DNA of 64,000 nt. Origin: Nigrospora sphaerica. Its lineage: Eukaryota; Ascomycota; Sordariomycetes; Amphisphaeriales; Apiosporaceae. A program made the position numbers and the translations under genes. Location: positions 186,001 to 250,000 of the forward strand of contig JAGVVL010000002.1 in NCBI GenBank assembly GCA_018287875.1, read 5' to 3'. Positions 22,326 through 32,371 of the stretch are shown one piece after another (within the stretch, counting starts at the first letter, position 1; every line of letters starts with the position of its first letter). The notes below the pieces were generated by a model. That model had not been told where the DNA came from, ran no database searches, and was given only the letters and a program-made list of their open reading frames with translations.

Positions 22326-23954
22326 TCACCGCCATCTATTGCTGTCCTTTCCCTTAATGAAAAAACCAGCAAAAATCATCATACCGCATACAGCGGTGTA
22401 AAAGGCCCACATATAACTCATGGCCTCAGTATATGTCACTCTGTTCTCCATCCCAGACTCAGCCCGGGCCACGTTGGCTCCCTGCATTTGTTTGTCGCCA
22501 GCTATACTGACCCCGCCCAGGTTCCGTTGCAGTACCACACTCCCAATGACGATGGACATTGATGTGAATAGATTTCGGATAAAGGTAACAGCTGAGATGG
22601 CGGCCGGCACATCCTGGGGTTCCACATGCGTTTGCAGCGAGATCATGGGCGCTTGGAAGACCGGGCCGGCGCCCAGCCCCGCTACGAGTTGGAAGACGAC
22701 TATTCGAGCCCAATCCGTAGTCGGCCCAAGAGCGATGAAAAGGCCCGTGCCGAGCGTCATGATAACGGCGCCCACGCGGATTGGCAACAGGTAGTTGCCC
22801 GTACGACGGACAAACATGCCGCCGCCGAATGTCATGGCAGAGAGCGGCACAACTAGTGCGAATAGCGACACGCCAGAGAGAATGGGAGTAAGGCCCAGTA
22901 CCGCCTGAAAGTACAGCGGCAAGAAATAGTCGTAACTGATGAAGACAAAGCTGTGTATGCAGGTGACGGCAAAGGATGCCACGTTCGTGGTCGATTTGAA
23001 GATGCGCACCGGCATCAGCGGTTGCCGCGCGACCCTGGCCTCGTAGGCGAAAAAGCAGGCCAATAAAACGACGCCAAAGACGAGCAGGCAGATGACCATG
23101 GCCGAGCCCCAGGGCTGGATCCCGCTGGCGCCTGTCTCCAGCCCGTAGAGGAAGGCGATGGTGCCACCAATGATGAGAGCCGACCCGGCCCAGTCCAGGG
23201 ACTTGAGGCCGTCGATGAGCCCGACGTGCGGCCAATCCACCTTGAGAACGAACCATAGGACGACCAAGGAGACGCCCTCGAAGGGCAGGTTGATGTAGAA
23301 ACACCAGCGCCACGAGACCCTCTCGGTAAAGACGCCGCCGAGGAGCGGGCCTAGGCTGCTGGCCAGGGCCCAGACGAGGCCCGTCAGGCCGTAGTACTTG
23401 GGGCGCTCCGCGAGGTGGAAGAGGTCGCCGATGAGGATGGTGACGAGGACGAACATGCCGCCGCTGCCGAGGCCCTGCAGGACGCGGCCGCCGATGAGCA
23501 TGCCGATGGAGCGCGACAGGGCAGCGAGGAGGCTGCCGGCCATGAAGACGCCGTTGGAGGCCATGATGGTGGATTTGCGGCCGATGACGTCGGACATCTT
23601 GGCCCAGATGGGCGTCGAGGCAGTCGAGGCCAGCGTGTAGGAGCTGCCGATCCAGGCGTACTCGGACGCCGTAGCACCGAAGACGCGGGCGATGGTGGGC
23701 AGCGCCGTGGCCACGATGGTGATGTCGAGGGCGGCGAGGAACAAGGCCAGGCAGAGCGAGAGCATAAGGACGCGCCGCTTGAAGGCGCCCATCCGCTGGC
23801 CCGGTGACGGCTCGGGCGCCGTCGTCGCCTCGTCGCCCTTTTCTTCGTCCGCGTTGGTAGCCGCCACACGCTTCTCGTCGGCCACAGCACACTTCTCGTC
23901 GGCCAAAGTGGCCGCTTTATGCCCCTCGGGGCCCTGGACGCGTTCGACAGACAT
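22326..23954 (-). CDS. MFS drug:H+ antiporter, DHA2/14-TM type, 542 aa
   Basis: Plasma-membrane exporter of the DHA2 group, which in fungi includes multidrug and toxin efflux pumps. Intronless and complete: a charged cytosolic N-terminus (residues 1-55) followed by about 14 hydrophobic segments. Family motifs are visible: LDITIVATALPTI in TM1, the loop 2-3 motif SDVIGRKSTI, QGLGSGGMFVLV, and WRWCFYINLPFEG. The length fits the family. No biosynthetic gene is adjacent; the divergent neighbour is a housekeeping-like helicase, so the substrate cannot be inferred. Confidence 0.92.
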   Translation of the reverse strand: MSVERVQGPEGHKAATLADEKCAVADEKRVAATNADEEKGDEATTAPEPSPGQRMGAFKRRVLMLSLCLALFLAALDITIVATALPTIARVFGATASEYAWIGSSYTLASTASTPIWAKMSDVIGRKSTIMASNGVFMAGSLLAALSRSIGMLIGGRVLQGLGSGGMFVLVTILIGDLFHLAERPKYYGLTGLVWALASSLGPLLGGVFTERVSWRWCFYINLPFEGVSLVVLWFVLKVDWPHVGLIDGLKSLDWAGSALIIGGTIAFLYGLETGASGIQPWGSAMVICLLVFGVVLLACFFAYEARVARQPLMPVRIFKSTTNVASFAVTCIHSFVFISYDYFLPLYFQAVLGLTPILSGVSLFALVVPLSAMTFGGGMFVRRTGNYLLPIRVGAVIMTLGTGLFIALGPTTDWARIVVFQLVAGLGAGPVFQAPMISLQTHVEPQDVPAAISAVTFIRNLFTSMSIVIGSVVLQRNLGGVSIAGDKQMQGANVARAESGMENRVTYTEAMSYMWAFYTAVCGMMIFAGFFIKGKDSNRWR

Positions 23955-24503
23955 ATTGAGCTGGACGGGAACCCGGGCGACTGACTGGTGACCTTACTTG
24001 TGTGGCCTGGGGTCGCAAGTGAGTACAAGGGGGCAATTTGATGTGGATGCCGGCCATTGGAGAGTCGTTTTAAACAGAAGGTCGACTCCGAGACGCAGCA
24101 AGTGGACCCCATTTGCCGACCCGGTCGCCAGCCGAACCGACCGGAGTTGAATTAGAACCGGGTGAGTTTTTGGGCAGGTACGGAAGTACTTCCCGGATAC
24201 CTTTGCACTGGCTGTGGCGCTCAGTACCATGCGGAAGTGGCTTTGATGTGGCTGATCACCTGCTCGTACAAGCTAAACCTGTTTTGCGCGTGAGAGTGCT
24301 TGCTTTGCTGGTGGGGCCGCTTGTGGTTCCACTGGTTGGTAGATACTGGGTGCAAATTGGTAACTCGACTTTTTTTGACGGTAGCAGCAGCAGAGAAGGG
24401 CAACGTCAACACCTCGCACTCATCCTCATCGTTCGCCCAAACGCCCTCTAGGCTCCGTGTCTGGGCCCCTTGGACCTCGTGGAGTGTATTGGCCCTACTC
24501 GTC
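23955..24503. promoter_or_regulatory. Shared divergent promoter region, MFS exporter / helicase
   Basis: 549 bp separate the start codons of two divergently transcribed genes. I see no other gene; an upstream in-frame extension of the helicase ORF (from 24300) is probably leader, because its residues do not resemble a conserved domain. Confidence 0.5.
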
Positions 24504-27500
24504 ATGTATCGGGCCTTTCTCCCGTCGCCAGCGCTTGAAGCAGGCCGTCGTAGCCTCCGCGTGCGCTGCACCACCGCCACCACCACCATTGCCTGCTTGC
24601 GCCACCCAGCTTTGCCTCTACAGTCCTTTTCTTCCACCTCGGCCACCCACGCGGCAGCAAAGGTTCAACCCCGCCGCCCGCTTGGGCAGCCGCGCAAGCA
24701 TGCCGTGCCCCCCGCCTCTGGCAAGGCCAGGAACAAAGCCAGTAACAAACCCCCCCTGACAACGACCGCCGCAGAGATTCGAAAAGCTGCTGGGGAGGCG
24801 CCAGACCCCGAACAGTTTCCCGCCTTGCCTGCCACCCTCTTCTCTGGTGAGCCCGCCGGCATCGAAGCGGGCTTTCAGAAGATAAGCAAAGCCTTGGATA
24901 TACGCCTCAAGCTCACCAAGGAACACACACGCCCTTCCAAAGAGCAACATCGCTGTCGCGTCGTACTGGAACTGGGTAAACACATTACGGCCAAGGGCGA
25001 TGCCGTCGCTCTCACCAAGGACTTCTCCACTAAGCTGGCCTTTGACATTTTACTGCGCCGACTGACCCGCAGCGGCGCTCTATCCGAAATTCATACCACC
25101 CTCGAGGAGGAGTTGGTCCCGGCAATGCCCAAGGTCGAGCATGAAAGCACTTACATGAGAACCAAGTCTGACGTCTACAACTTTTGCGCCGGCTTGGGCC
25201 TTATCCCCCGTTTCACATATAAGCCCCTGAAATTGAGCCATGTCAGCGTTAAGGGCCGCAAGTGGATCTACAGAGTCACCATTGCTGTCCCCGAGCTTGA
25301 CATTGAGGTCAACGCTACGTCGATGGATCCATCAACAGCTGACATATCTGCTTGTCAGAAATTCAAGACCGAGGTGGAGGAGAAGATGAAGGCGGGCGCC
25401 CTAAAGATGCTCGACGGCGATGTCGACTTCAAGGGCCTCTCTGTCTCTACCGCCCCTGACTTCTTCAGGTTTTATCGCCAAAAGACGCGTCTCCACGCCA
25501 ACATGGAGCTCGACATTCAAGACAATTACCAAAAGATGTCAGGCCTGCAAAAGGCAAGTGTCGAAATCAACGGCAAGGCCTGCGATGCTATCATCGTCAT
25601 TAAAGCACGGTCGAACCTCGAGAAGCTCGCGGAGCTGGTAGCAGCCGTTCAGCTTGCGAGGGATGAGCCGCATCTTGTCCCCGGATTTCAGGAAGCCCTC
25701 GAGCAGGGAGGAGGCCGGGTGCGTAATGAGGTCCCGCCGGTGGACATCGAGCTCCGCGACAGCGCCATCGATAGCATGTGGAAAAACAGCTGGGTACCGA
25801 GAGGCTCAGACAAGGACCATGACGCCGGCCCAGCAAAGGAAGAAATCGAAAGCCGGCCATTCGATCGTCGGCGCATGTTTCCCGGCCCGCGTAAAGACGA
25901 ACTGAATTCGGCATTGAAGCAGGAGCTGGAGCACTTCCGGACGGATCCCAGCTTTTCCGCCCTACGAGATCAACTAGCCTCGTTGCCAATGACGCAGTAC
26001 AGCCAAAAGGTCTTGACCATGATCGAGGGCTCGCGAACGCCATACTCCATCGTTGTTGGTGCGACGGGGTCAGGAAAGACGACGCAAGTACCGCAGATTC
26101 TTCTGAATGACGCCATTTCTCGCGGAGAGGGAGCCGACTGCAGCATCATCTGCACCCAGCCGCGTCGCATCGCAGCCACGTCGGTCGCCAGGCGGGTTGC
26201 TGCTGAGAGGGGCCAGTCCATCGGTCAGAGCGTGGGATACCAGGTACGGTTCGATTCCGCGCGTCCCCGCCGGAACGGCGGTATCACGTTTTGTACCACG
26301 GGTATCCTGCTAGAGCAACTCAAAGCTGATGCCGATGGCGTGCTCGACTACGCATCCCACATCCTGGTTGACGAGGTCCATGAGCGCGATCTGCCAATCG
26401 ACTTTCTTATGACCGTGCTCAAGAAAGCCGTGACCGACCGGCAGGCACGCGGCTTGCGTGTCCCCAAAATCGTGCTAATGAGTGCGACGCTGGACACGGA
26501 GCTGTTCGCCACCTATCTGAGCTCGAGGGACAGCCAGGGCACGGGGGTCGTGCCGGCACCATCCATCAGCGTACCAGGCCGGACATTTCCGGTCGAAAGC
26601 CGGTTCTTGGACGACATCATGTCCGATCTAAACCAGAGCCACGGACCAGAGATGAAAAGGATCCTAGCGAGAGATTCCAAGTTAACGCAGTATCTCGATA
26701 GCGAACTGCAGATGGAGCGCGCCACCCAAAAGTTCACTGAGAATAACCAGTCTGCCGACTCTGCGCCGGTAGTGGACTGGTCTAACAAGATTTCTACCGC
26801 TTCAGGTGATGACACTGCGGCCAAGGACCGCTTGGAAGCCATCGTCCCCACCGGGATTGTTGCTGCCACTATTGCGCGCATTGCCGAAACGACAGAATCA
26901 GGTGCCATTCTCGCCTTCCTGCCGGGTCTGCAGGAGATACTGGACACGGAAAAGGCGCTGATGGTGGACGACTTCGACCTGGGTTTCAAGGATGCGTCTA
27001 AATTTCGCATTTGTCTGCTGCACTCGTCCGTGCCCCGCGATGACCAAGCGGCTGCCTTTGACATACCGCCGCCCGGCTGTCGCAAAATCATTCTGTCGAC
27101 CAACATCGCCGAAACCTCTGTGACGGTTCCCGATGTGCAACACGTGGTGGACGCCGGAAAGCTCCGCGAGAAGCGTTACGACCAGTTGACACGAATCAGT
27201 GGCCTCCAGGTTGTGTGGGAGAGCAAGTCCAACTCGAAGCAGCGTGCTGGCCGTGCCGGGCGGGTGCAGAACGGTTTCTACCATGCCTTGTTTGCCCGCG
27301 CGCGCCACGAACAAATGCCGGCTGTTGGCCTGCCCGAGTTGCTGCGAAGTGATCTGCAGGAGACCGTGCTGGCGGTCAAGAAGCAACGCTTCCAACAGCG
27401 CGCTGCCGATTTCCTGGCCGAGTTCATCGAGCCGCCGTCTGGCGCTGCCGTTGACGCGGCTGTGGAGCATCTCACACGCCTCAAAGCCCTGACAGGCGAC

Positions 27501-28787
27501 GAGAAACTCACACCACTGGGCCGCTTGCTGGCGGAACTACCAGTCCACCCTTCATTGGGCAAGATGATCGTCATGGGTGTCATTTTCCGTTGCCTGGATC
27601 CCCTGATCATCATCGGCGCCGCAGCCGCTGAGAGGTCGCTCTTCGTCGCCCCGCTGAACGCAAAAGCAGAGGCCAGGGCCAGTCACCGGGCTTTTGGTGG
27701 TGAAGGCAGTGACCACCTGACAATGCTCAAAGCTTTCAACCAGCTGCGATTCCTGAGGAAGGAATACGGTGATCGCACGGCCCAGGATCATGCGTTTGGC
27801 AAGTTCCTCCACTGGGGCGCTTTTAACACGATTCACAAGACTGCCGAGTCCATTGTCGAAGTGCTCGTCGACAGCGGACTGGCGGCGAAGGCCGAAAAGA
27901 ACTCACCATCCTCTCCGAACGTTAAGGACTGGGCGGGCTGGCGCCAAAGCGCCAGCTCTCCCACTGGTGCCATGTACGGTCCTTCGTCCCTGAACACCAA
28001 CTCGCAGAACATGGAGCTCGTACGCGGCCTCATTGCCGCCGGCCTCTATCCCAATTTGGCAAGTAACTTGCGCAGCAGAATCTTTGTTTCGGGGAGTGAA
28101 GACCAAATCATCCTCCATCCGTCGTCGGAGAACACGACGAACTCCATGTGGCCTCGCGGAACACTTGTAGCCTATGGTCAGCTTCAGCGCCAGCCTGGTG
28201 GTGAAACCCTCTTTGCGCGCGATACCACAGTTGTCCAGCCCCTCACAGCGTTTCTATTGGCTGACAGTGTCGATTCTTCCGGGGGCCTGCCCAAGCTCGG
28301 CGGCTGGCTACCTTTCTTTATCAAATGCGCCGCAAAGTTTGGCGAGAGACCAAGTTTTCAACAAAACCGCAGCGCTACGAACGGTCTGTTACGGTTCAAG
28401 ACCTCGCTGGATCTCATGCTAGACCGCGCCTACAGAGACCTATCGGCCCTGCAGCGCGAACGGGCCACGTCGAACCCGAATATGCGGTCCCTCGTGATGC
28501 GGGGTGGCGCCGGCTTTCGGCGAATGCTCCCTGTCCAGAACCAGAGGGATTCGCAGGACGTCATGCTGGACCGGCTGCCCAGAGCCATTGTGGAGATCCT
28601 GTCCTTGCAGCCCCCAACGTTGACCAAGCCTCCCCGCCGAGAGAGGCGTGATGGTGACGAGGGCGGCCGACCGGCCGACCGACCGTCCGGCGGCCAACCA
28701 AGTGCCGCGCCGTCGCGCAGGATGAGCGGGCGAGACTTCGGGCGGTCATTTCGCCAGAGGCTTATGCCGCAGTCGACGACATCATGA
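24504..28787 (+). CDS. DEAH/RHA-type RNA helicase, probably mitochondrial, 1427 aa
   Basis: ATP-dependent RNA helicase of the DHX29/30/36/57-like group. ATG 24504 was chosen within a longer open frame because it starts an Arg/Ser/Ala-rich, acid-poor sequence (MYRAFLPSPALEAGRRSLRV) like a mitochondrial targeting peptide. Motifs: I GATGSGKTT at about 519-527; II DEVH at about 623; III SAT at about 660; V STNIAETS at about 865; VI QRAGRAGR at about 913. Motif II is DEVH instead of DEAH. The HA2 region (LTRLKALTGDEKLTPLGRLLAELPVHP) and OB-fold follow; the last 80 residues are Arg/Asp/Gly-rich and basic. An acidic linker lies between the two RecA lobes. Intronless. The long N-terminal part (about 100-480) is probably a dsRNA-binding-like accessory region. 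The mitochondrial location is inferred from the N-terminus only. Confidence 0.9.
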   Translation: MYRAFLPSPALEAGRRSLRVRCTTATTTIACLRHPALPLQSFSSTSATHAAAKVQPRRPLGQPRKHAVPPASGKARNKASNKPPLTTTAAEIRKAAGEAPDPEQFPALPATLFSGEPAGIEAGFQKISKALDIRLKLTKEHTRPSKEQHRCRVVLELGKHITAKGDAVALTKDFSTKLAFDILLRRLTRSGALSEIHTTLEEELVPAMPKVEHESTYMRTKSDVYNFCAGLGLIPRFTYKPLKLSHVSVKGRKWIYRVTIAVPELDIEVNATSMDPSTADISACQKFKTEVEEKMKAGALKMLDGDVDFKGLSVSTAPDFFRFYRQKTRLHANMELDIQDNYQKMSGLQKASVEINGKACDAIIVIKARSNLEKLAELVAAVQLARDEPHLVPGFQEALEQGGGRVRNEVPPVDIELRDSAIDSMWKNSWVPRGSDKDHDAGPAKEEIESRPFDRRRMFPGPRKDELNSALKQELEHFRTDPSFSALRDQLASLPMTQYSQKVLTMIEGSRTPYSIVVGATGSGKTTQVPQILLNDAISRGEGADCSIICTQPRRIAATSVARRVAAERGQSIGQSVGYQVRFDSARPRRNGGITFCTTGILLEQLKADADGVLDYASHILVDEVHERDLPIDFLMTVLKKAVTDRQARGLRVPKIVLMSATLDTELFATYLSSRDSQGTGVVPAPSISVPGRTFPVESRFLDDIMSDLNQSHGPEMKRILARDSKLTQYLDSELQMERATQKFTENNQSADSAPVVDWSNKISTASGDDTAAKDRLEAIVPTGIVAATIARIAETTESGAILAFLPGLQEILDTEKALMVDDFDLGFKDASKFRICLLHSSVPRDDQAAAFDIPPPGCRKIILSTNIAETSVTVPDVQHVVDAGKLREKRYDQLTRISGLQVVWESKSNSKQRAGRAGRVQNGFYHALFARARHEQMPAVGLPELLRSDLQETVLAVKKQRFQQRAADFLAEFIEPPSGAAVDAAVEHLTRLKALTGDEKLTPLGRLLAELPVHPSLGKMIVMGVIFRCLDPLIIIGAAAAERSLFVAPLNAKAEARASHRAFGGEGSDHLTMLKAFNQLRFLRKEYGDRTAQDHAFGKFLHWGAFNTIHKTAESIVEVLVDSGLAAKAEKNSPSSPNVKDWAGWRQSASSPTGAMYGPSSLNTNSQNMELVRGLIAAGLYPNLASNLRSRIFVSGSEDQIILHPSSENTTNSMWPRGTLVAYGQLQRQPGGETLFARDTTVVQPLTAFLLADSVDSSGGLPKLGGWLPFFIKCAAKFGERPSFQQNRSATNGLLRFKTSLDLMLDRAYRDLSALQRERATSNPNMRSLVMRGGAGFRRMLPVQNQRDSQDVMLDRLPRAIVEILSLQPPTLTKPPRRERRDGDEGGRPADRPSGGQPSAAPSRRMSGRDFGRSFRQRLMPQSTTS

Positions 28788-29783
28788 TCCCGGGGATACG
28801 TAAGCCTACAGCGTATTCACCATTACGACCTGTACAACACGCGGCGTCGACGGAGATTTCCGTTGGCATGCCCATATGATAATGGCTGGTGTAAGATAAA
28901 ATAAATAGATTTCATTGACACTGACAATCCCCTGTCAGATATCTGTAATACATCTGATAAGCATATTAATAGGGAACCGTATAGGGTGACAATTAAGTAA
29001 AGAAGAAGGATGCCCTTAAACTATGAGTTGGGAAAGTAGGAGGGCATTTACACCTGCTATCTAATTAGAAAGCCTCCTAGTTAGATCATCAGATAATACA
29101 TGCCCTCTTGAGACCTTAGCTTATCATGTCTTTAAACTTCCGACTCGACCTTTGGCCTTTTAGCCCCTCTATCGCATAAGCTATTCCCATGGCACCTCCT
29201 ATTATCTGTTAGGTTACGTGACAACCTGCCGGACCCCGGCGCGGGCCTCGTAGGCTACTGTGTATATCTGCCCAACTAAATAATTCCCCTTATTAGATTC
29301 CTTTCTTAGATAACTTAAACCCTTCGTCTCTCACGCCTTCTCTAGTGCGATAGTATGTCTAAGCAGCTACTATTTAAAGGCAGACCTAAGCACTCGGGGC
29401 TAAAATCAAGACTATTAGACTAAGGGAAAAGAAGAAGGTGGACTTAAGCCCCAATTCGAGCTTCGCGAGTATCGAAGATATCTACTAGGCACAGTTAGCA
29501 GTAAGGGATGTTGAAGGTAGACTATATAAAGAGAGCGACAGCCAAAGCTTAAGCGAGGCTAGTTCTTATATTATAGTTATTATGAATTGATAATACGTAG
29601 TCTATTAGATTGAGAAGAGTCTTTTCACACGTTTAGGCTAAGCGTCGCCAAATATGAGGTGTGGCTAAATGGGCGTCTCCTAACTTAAAGACTAAATAGA
29701 GGAAATATTAAATCGACACACAATAAAAATTCAGTAGGAATCTGTGAGACGCGTCAAGGCTGAGCCATTCCGGTCCTATGTGC
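28788..29783. other. AT-rich gap, probably degraded repeat DNA
   Basis: From about 28890 to 29740 base composition changes sharply: TA dinucleotides are very frequent (TTA, CTA, TATA) and CA/TG are sparse, unlike the flanking genes. No open frames. This is what repeated DNA looks like after RIP, but no transposon family can be recognised. Confidence 0.5.
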
Positions 29784-30389
29784 TTAAGAAAGCCCTAAAC
29801 CTGCGCACGAGTCTTCCTCTTGGGATTTTCTAAACGCTCGATGCAAGTCTTCCACCGAGCGTCTTAAATCACTAATCTCTTCCCGCAGATCCTCCAATGC
29901 CTCGTTACTGTTATTCTGTAAGGTATATATGCTGTTGAAACCTGCCCTGGTTTCCTGCCGGTGGGACGCGGCATGGTCGTGCGTGAGCCGTTGAATCAGC
30001 CGGTCGATGTCCTTCTGGTTTTCTTCCAGCTCCATTTGGTAATCGTGAATGTCGGGCTGACTTTTTCGGAACTTCTTGAAGAGCTTGAACTTGGATTGCT
30101 TCCACTCCCCGTGATTCATCTGCTGAAGGAGCTCCTCCAACTCCTCCAGGATGGCAGTGCGGTCCTCAAGTAGACCACGTCCCTCTTTATCGTGTTGAAG
30201 CCGGCTCCGTTCTCTTTCGGTTTTTCTCCAACATTCATCCACTTCGAAAGCTAGCTTGTCGAGCTGGAGAAACAGGCCGCGGTACTCTCGCCGAGTTTGC
30301 TTGATGTTTTGTATCAAGTCGTAGATTTGAATGCCGGTTTGGATCGAGGTAGCTAGGATGCCGACAACTTCCATGTTCGCGGCCTGCAT
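29784..30389 (-). CDS. Coiled-coil protein resembling an N-terminal domain of fungal STAND/NLR proteins, 201 aa
   Basis: Stand-alone single-exon gene; ATG 30389, or 30374 (MEVVGILATSIQ). It opens with a hydrophobic helix (VVGILATSIQTGIQIYDLIQ), then long charged helices with heptad spacing (EILEELEELLQQMNHGEW; MELEENQKDIDRLIQRL; LEDLREEISDLRRSVEDL). This arrangement resembles the helical N-terminal domains found on fungal NACHT/NB-ARC proteins (HeLo-like and related groups), which act in cell-death signalling. No NTPase or repeat domain follows, since the frame stops at 29784 and AT-rich DNA begins. It may be a real short gene or the surviving 5' exon of a lost NLR. The family call is by general resemblance only. 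Confidence 0.5.
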   Translation of the reverse strand: MQAANMEVVGILATSIQTGIQIYDLIQNIKQTRREYRGLFLQLDKLAFEVDECWRKTERERSRLQHDKEGRGLLEDRTAILEELEELLQQMNHGEWKQSKFKLFKKFRKSQPDIHDYQMELEENQKDIDRLIQRLTHDHAASHRQETRAGFNSIYTLQNNSNEALEDLREEISDLRRSVEDLHRAFRKSQEEDSCAGLGLS

Positions 30390-32371
30390 CAGTAAGTTAG
30401 CTACCTATTTTGGCCCGGTGACGGTGAAGTATTACAAGGGTTAGTCCTCACGAGACGTCTTAGGAAACGAGATTGTGGTGTAGCAGCCTCGTGTAATTCC
30501 GGAGAGCAGTTACAACCGGGGGGTTCGGAGCGAGATGTAGGAAAGAAACATGGACTTCGATTGATCCTCGGCTCAGTATGAGTAGTCGATCGAAATTGGC
30601 GTTTCTCGACCGAAGCAAGCTGTAGCTCGCGGCCACTTGCCGAGGCAACCGGTTGAAAAGCATCACAAGACTGGGAAGTACCAAGCCGGTTATCACGCGA
30701 CAGTTCCAAGACGTTGGGAAGCTGACCGTGAATTGGTGGCGTCCTGGTCTTTTTACAATTCGTTTGTCGCGTTACGCAACTCCATGCACACTAAAAATAA
30801 TGCGGATAGTATTTACAGATCGGGCCAGGCCTAAGCATCTATCACCCACAAAAGCCAGCCACCCTACTGCAGTTGCCTCATGGGATCATAGCACAGCCCT
30901 CGTGATATCAGCGCCATCAGGTGGGGGTCGTCAGTCAGGCAGTCTAGAACCGGAACTCGGCAGACAAAAGCAAGTACGCATCACGTGCTCATTGTTGCCT
31001 TCGAAAGGCTTGTGCCCGAGGCTGATCCTATAATGCGGCCAAGGCATGGGTCTGAGCGTTTTTCCCGCACCGAGACAGGGCAATGATCCTCTAAACTATA
31101 AATAGCCACCACGAGCACGGAATTGGAACAGGCTGAGGATAGGCAGTAGTATCGAGACTTATTCTGCCATGTCAGGTTCAGCAGAATGGTCACGACCCAG
31201 ACACGGGCGTAGTTTGTGACAAAGAGATACTAGAGACTACCAGTCGCCTCTTGGTTTTGCCGCCAGTATGGATCTACAACACCGAAAATTAAGCTCTATT
31301 CTGTAGAGACATGGGGGATCAAGGGTGAGATGAACCAGTCGCCATTGTACGTACGCTCTTGGGTTTTTCTGCTTTCTTTTGAGGCTGGCATTCTGAGCCT
31401 TGCAAACCGGTGAGGACTTCCAAAAGGAGTGGCAGAGTAAATGTAGAGCTGAAAAATAAAACCAAGAACCTATGGGCCCATACTTGATACAAAACTGATT
31501 AGTCTGTCTTAGTAGAGAGTCAAGCTACGTGGCCTTAAGCGGGGAGCTGAGACTCTACAGAGCCGCTCTAGGCGACAACGAAGGCACCCTTTGTGTCTGG
31601 TTAAGGCAGCGCGAAAGTGGACTGCAACCTTTGTGCTTTTTACTCAGGTCGCCAAATGTGGCTTGAGCCTCGCCCGTAATTCTAACGTGACCGGGACCCA
31701 AGACGTATTCCTCAGTTCGCCTAAGGCATCTAATAAAGACCATGAGCAACGTTCCATGCGCATAATTAGACCACCATAGAGAGTCGTCTTGCTGCTAGGA
31801 ACAGGCAGAGGACGGCCGGCTTAAAAAGCGAGGGTGGAGGACGGCTCCTAATAATAATACATGTAACCCTTTTTCGACTTATTAAGGACATTATTAAGGC
31901 TTTTATCTTTTAAGAAGAAGTATTAGCCTGCGAGTTTCGGTGTCTAGTGGAATAAGGGGTGACGGCCATATGTAACTATGACATACTAAGCTCGCTTATA
32001 CAGTGCCTCAGCCCTATAGGAATGTGGCCCTTATTAAGCGCCGAGGATTAAGAAACGACCGCCGCTGAGCTATAACAGACACTCTTTACGAAAACCATTA
32101 TACGGGAATATGATAGGCACCATCATTTCTATAAGGGTGTTTAGGGTAAGGACGACCGAGTTTCATAGTGCCCCGAGCTTATTATGGCTCTTAAAAATAA
32201 ATAGGAGGAGAAGTTAACATGCTAAGCTTTTAAATCGAGATTAATAGGCAATTAAGTACATAAAAAGGTGCGGAATACTAAAATAAAATCGTTAACAGCG
32301 GTAAATAATTTATCCTTCTTATCTCGTACTCTGGTTCTAATTAAAAGGTAGTAACATATTAGAGTGTAATT
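30390..32371. other. Gap; second AT-rich, RIP-like block at about 31800-32370
   Basis: 30390-31790 shows only short frames without recognisable families. From about 31800 the sequence becomes rich in TTA/TAA/ATA and looks like eroded coding DNA: short plus-strand pieces such as PYRNVALIKRRGLRNDRR near 32010-32065 are interrupted by TAA/TAG. This is consistent with a RIP-degraded transposon of unknown family. Confidence 0.4.

Noticed and set aside
22459..23892. 477-codon second minus frame inside the MFS gene
   Set aside because: Out-of-frame shadow, Arg/His/Pro-rich, with no transmembrane pattern.
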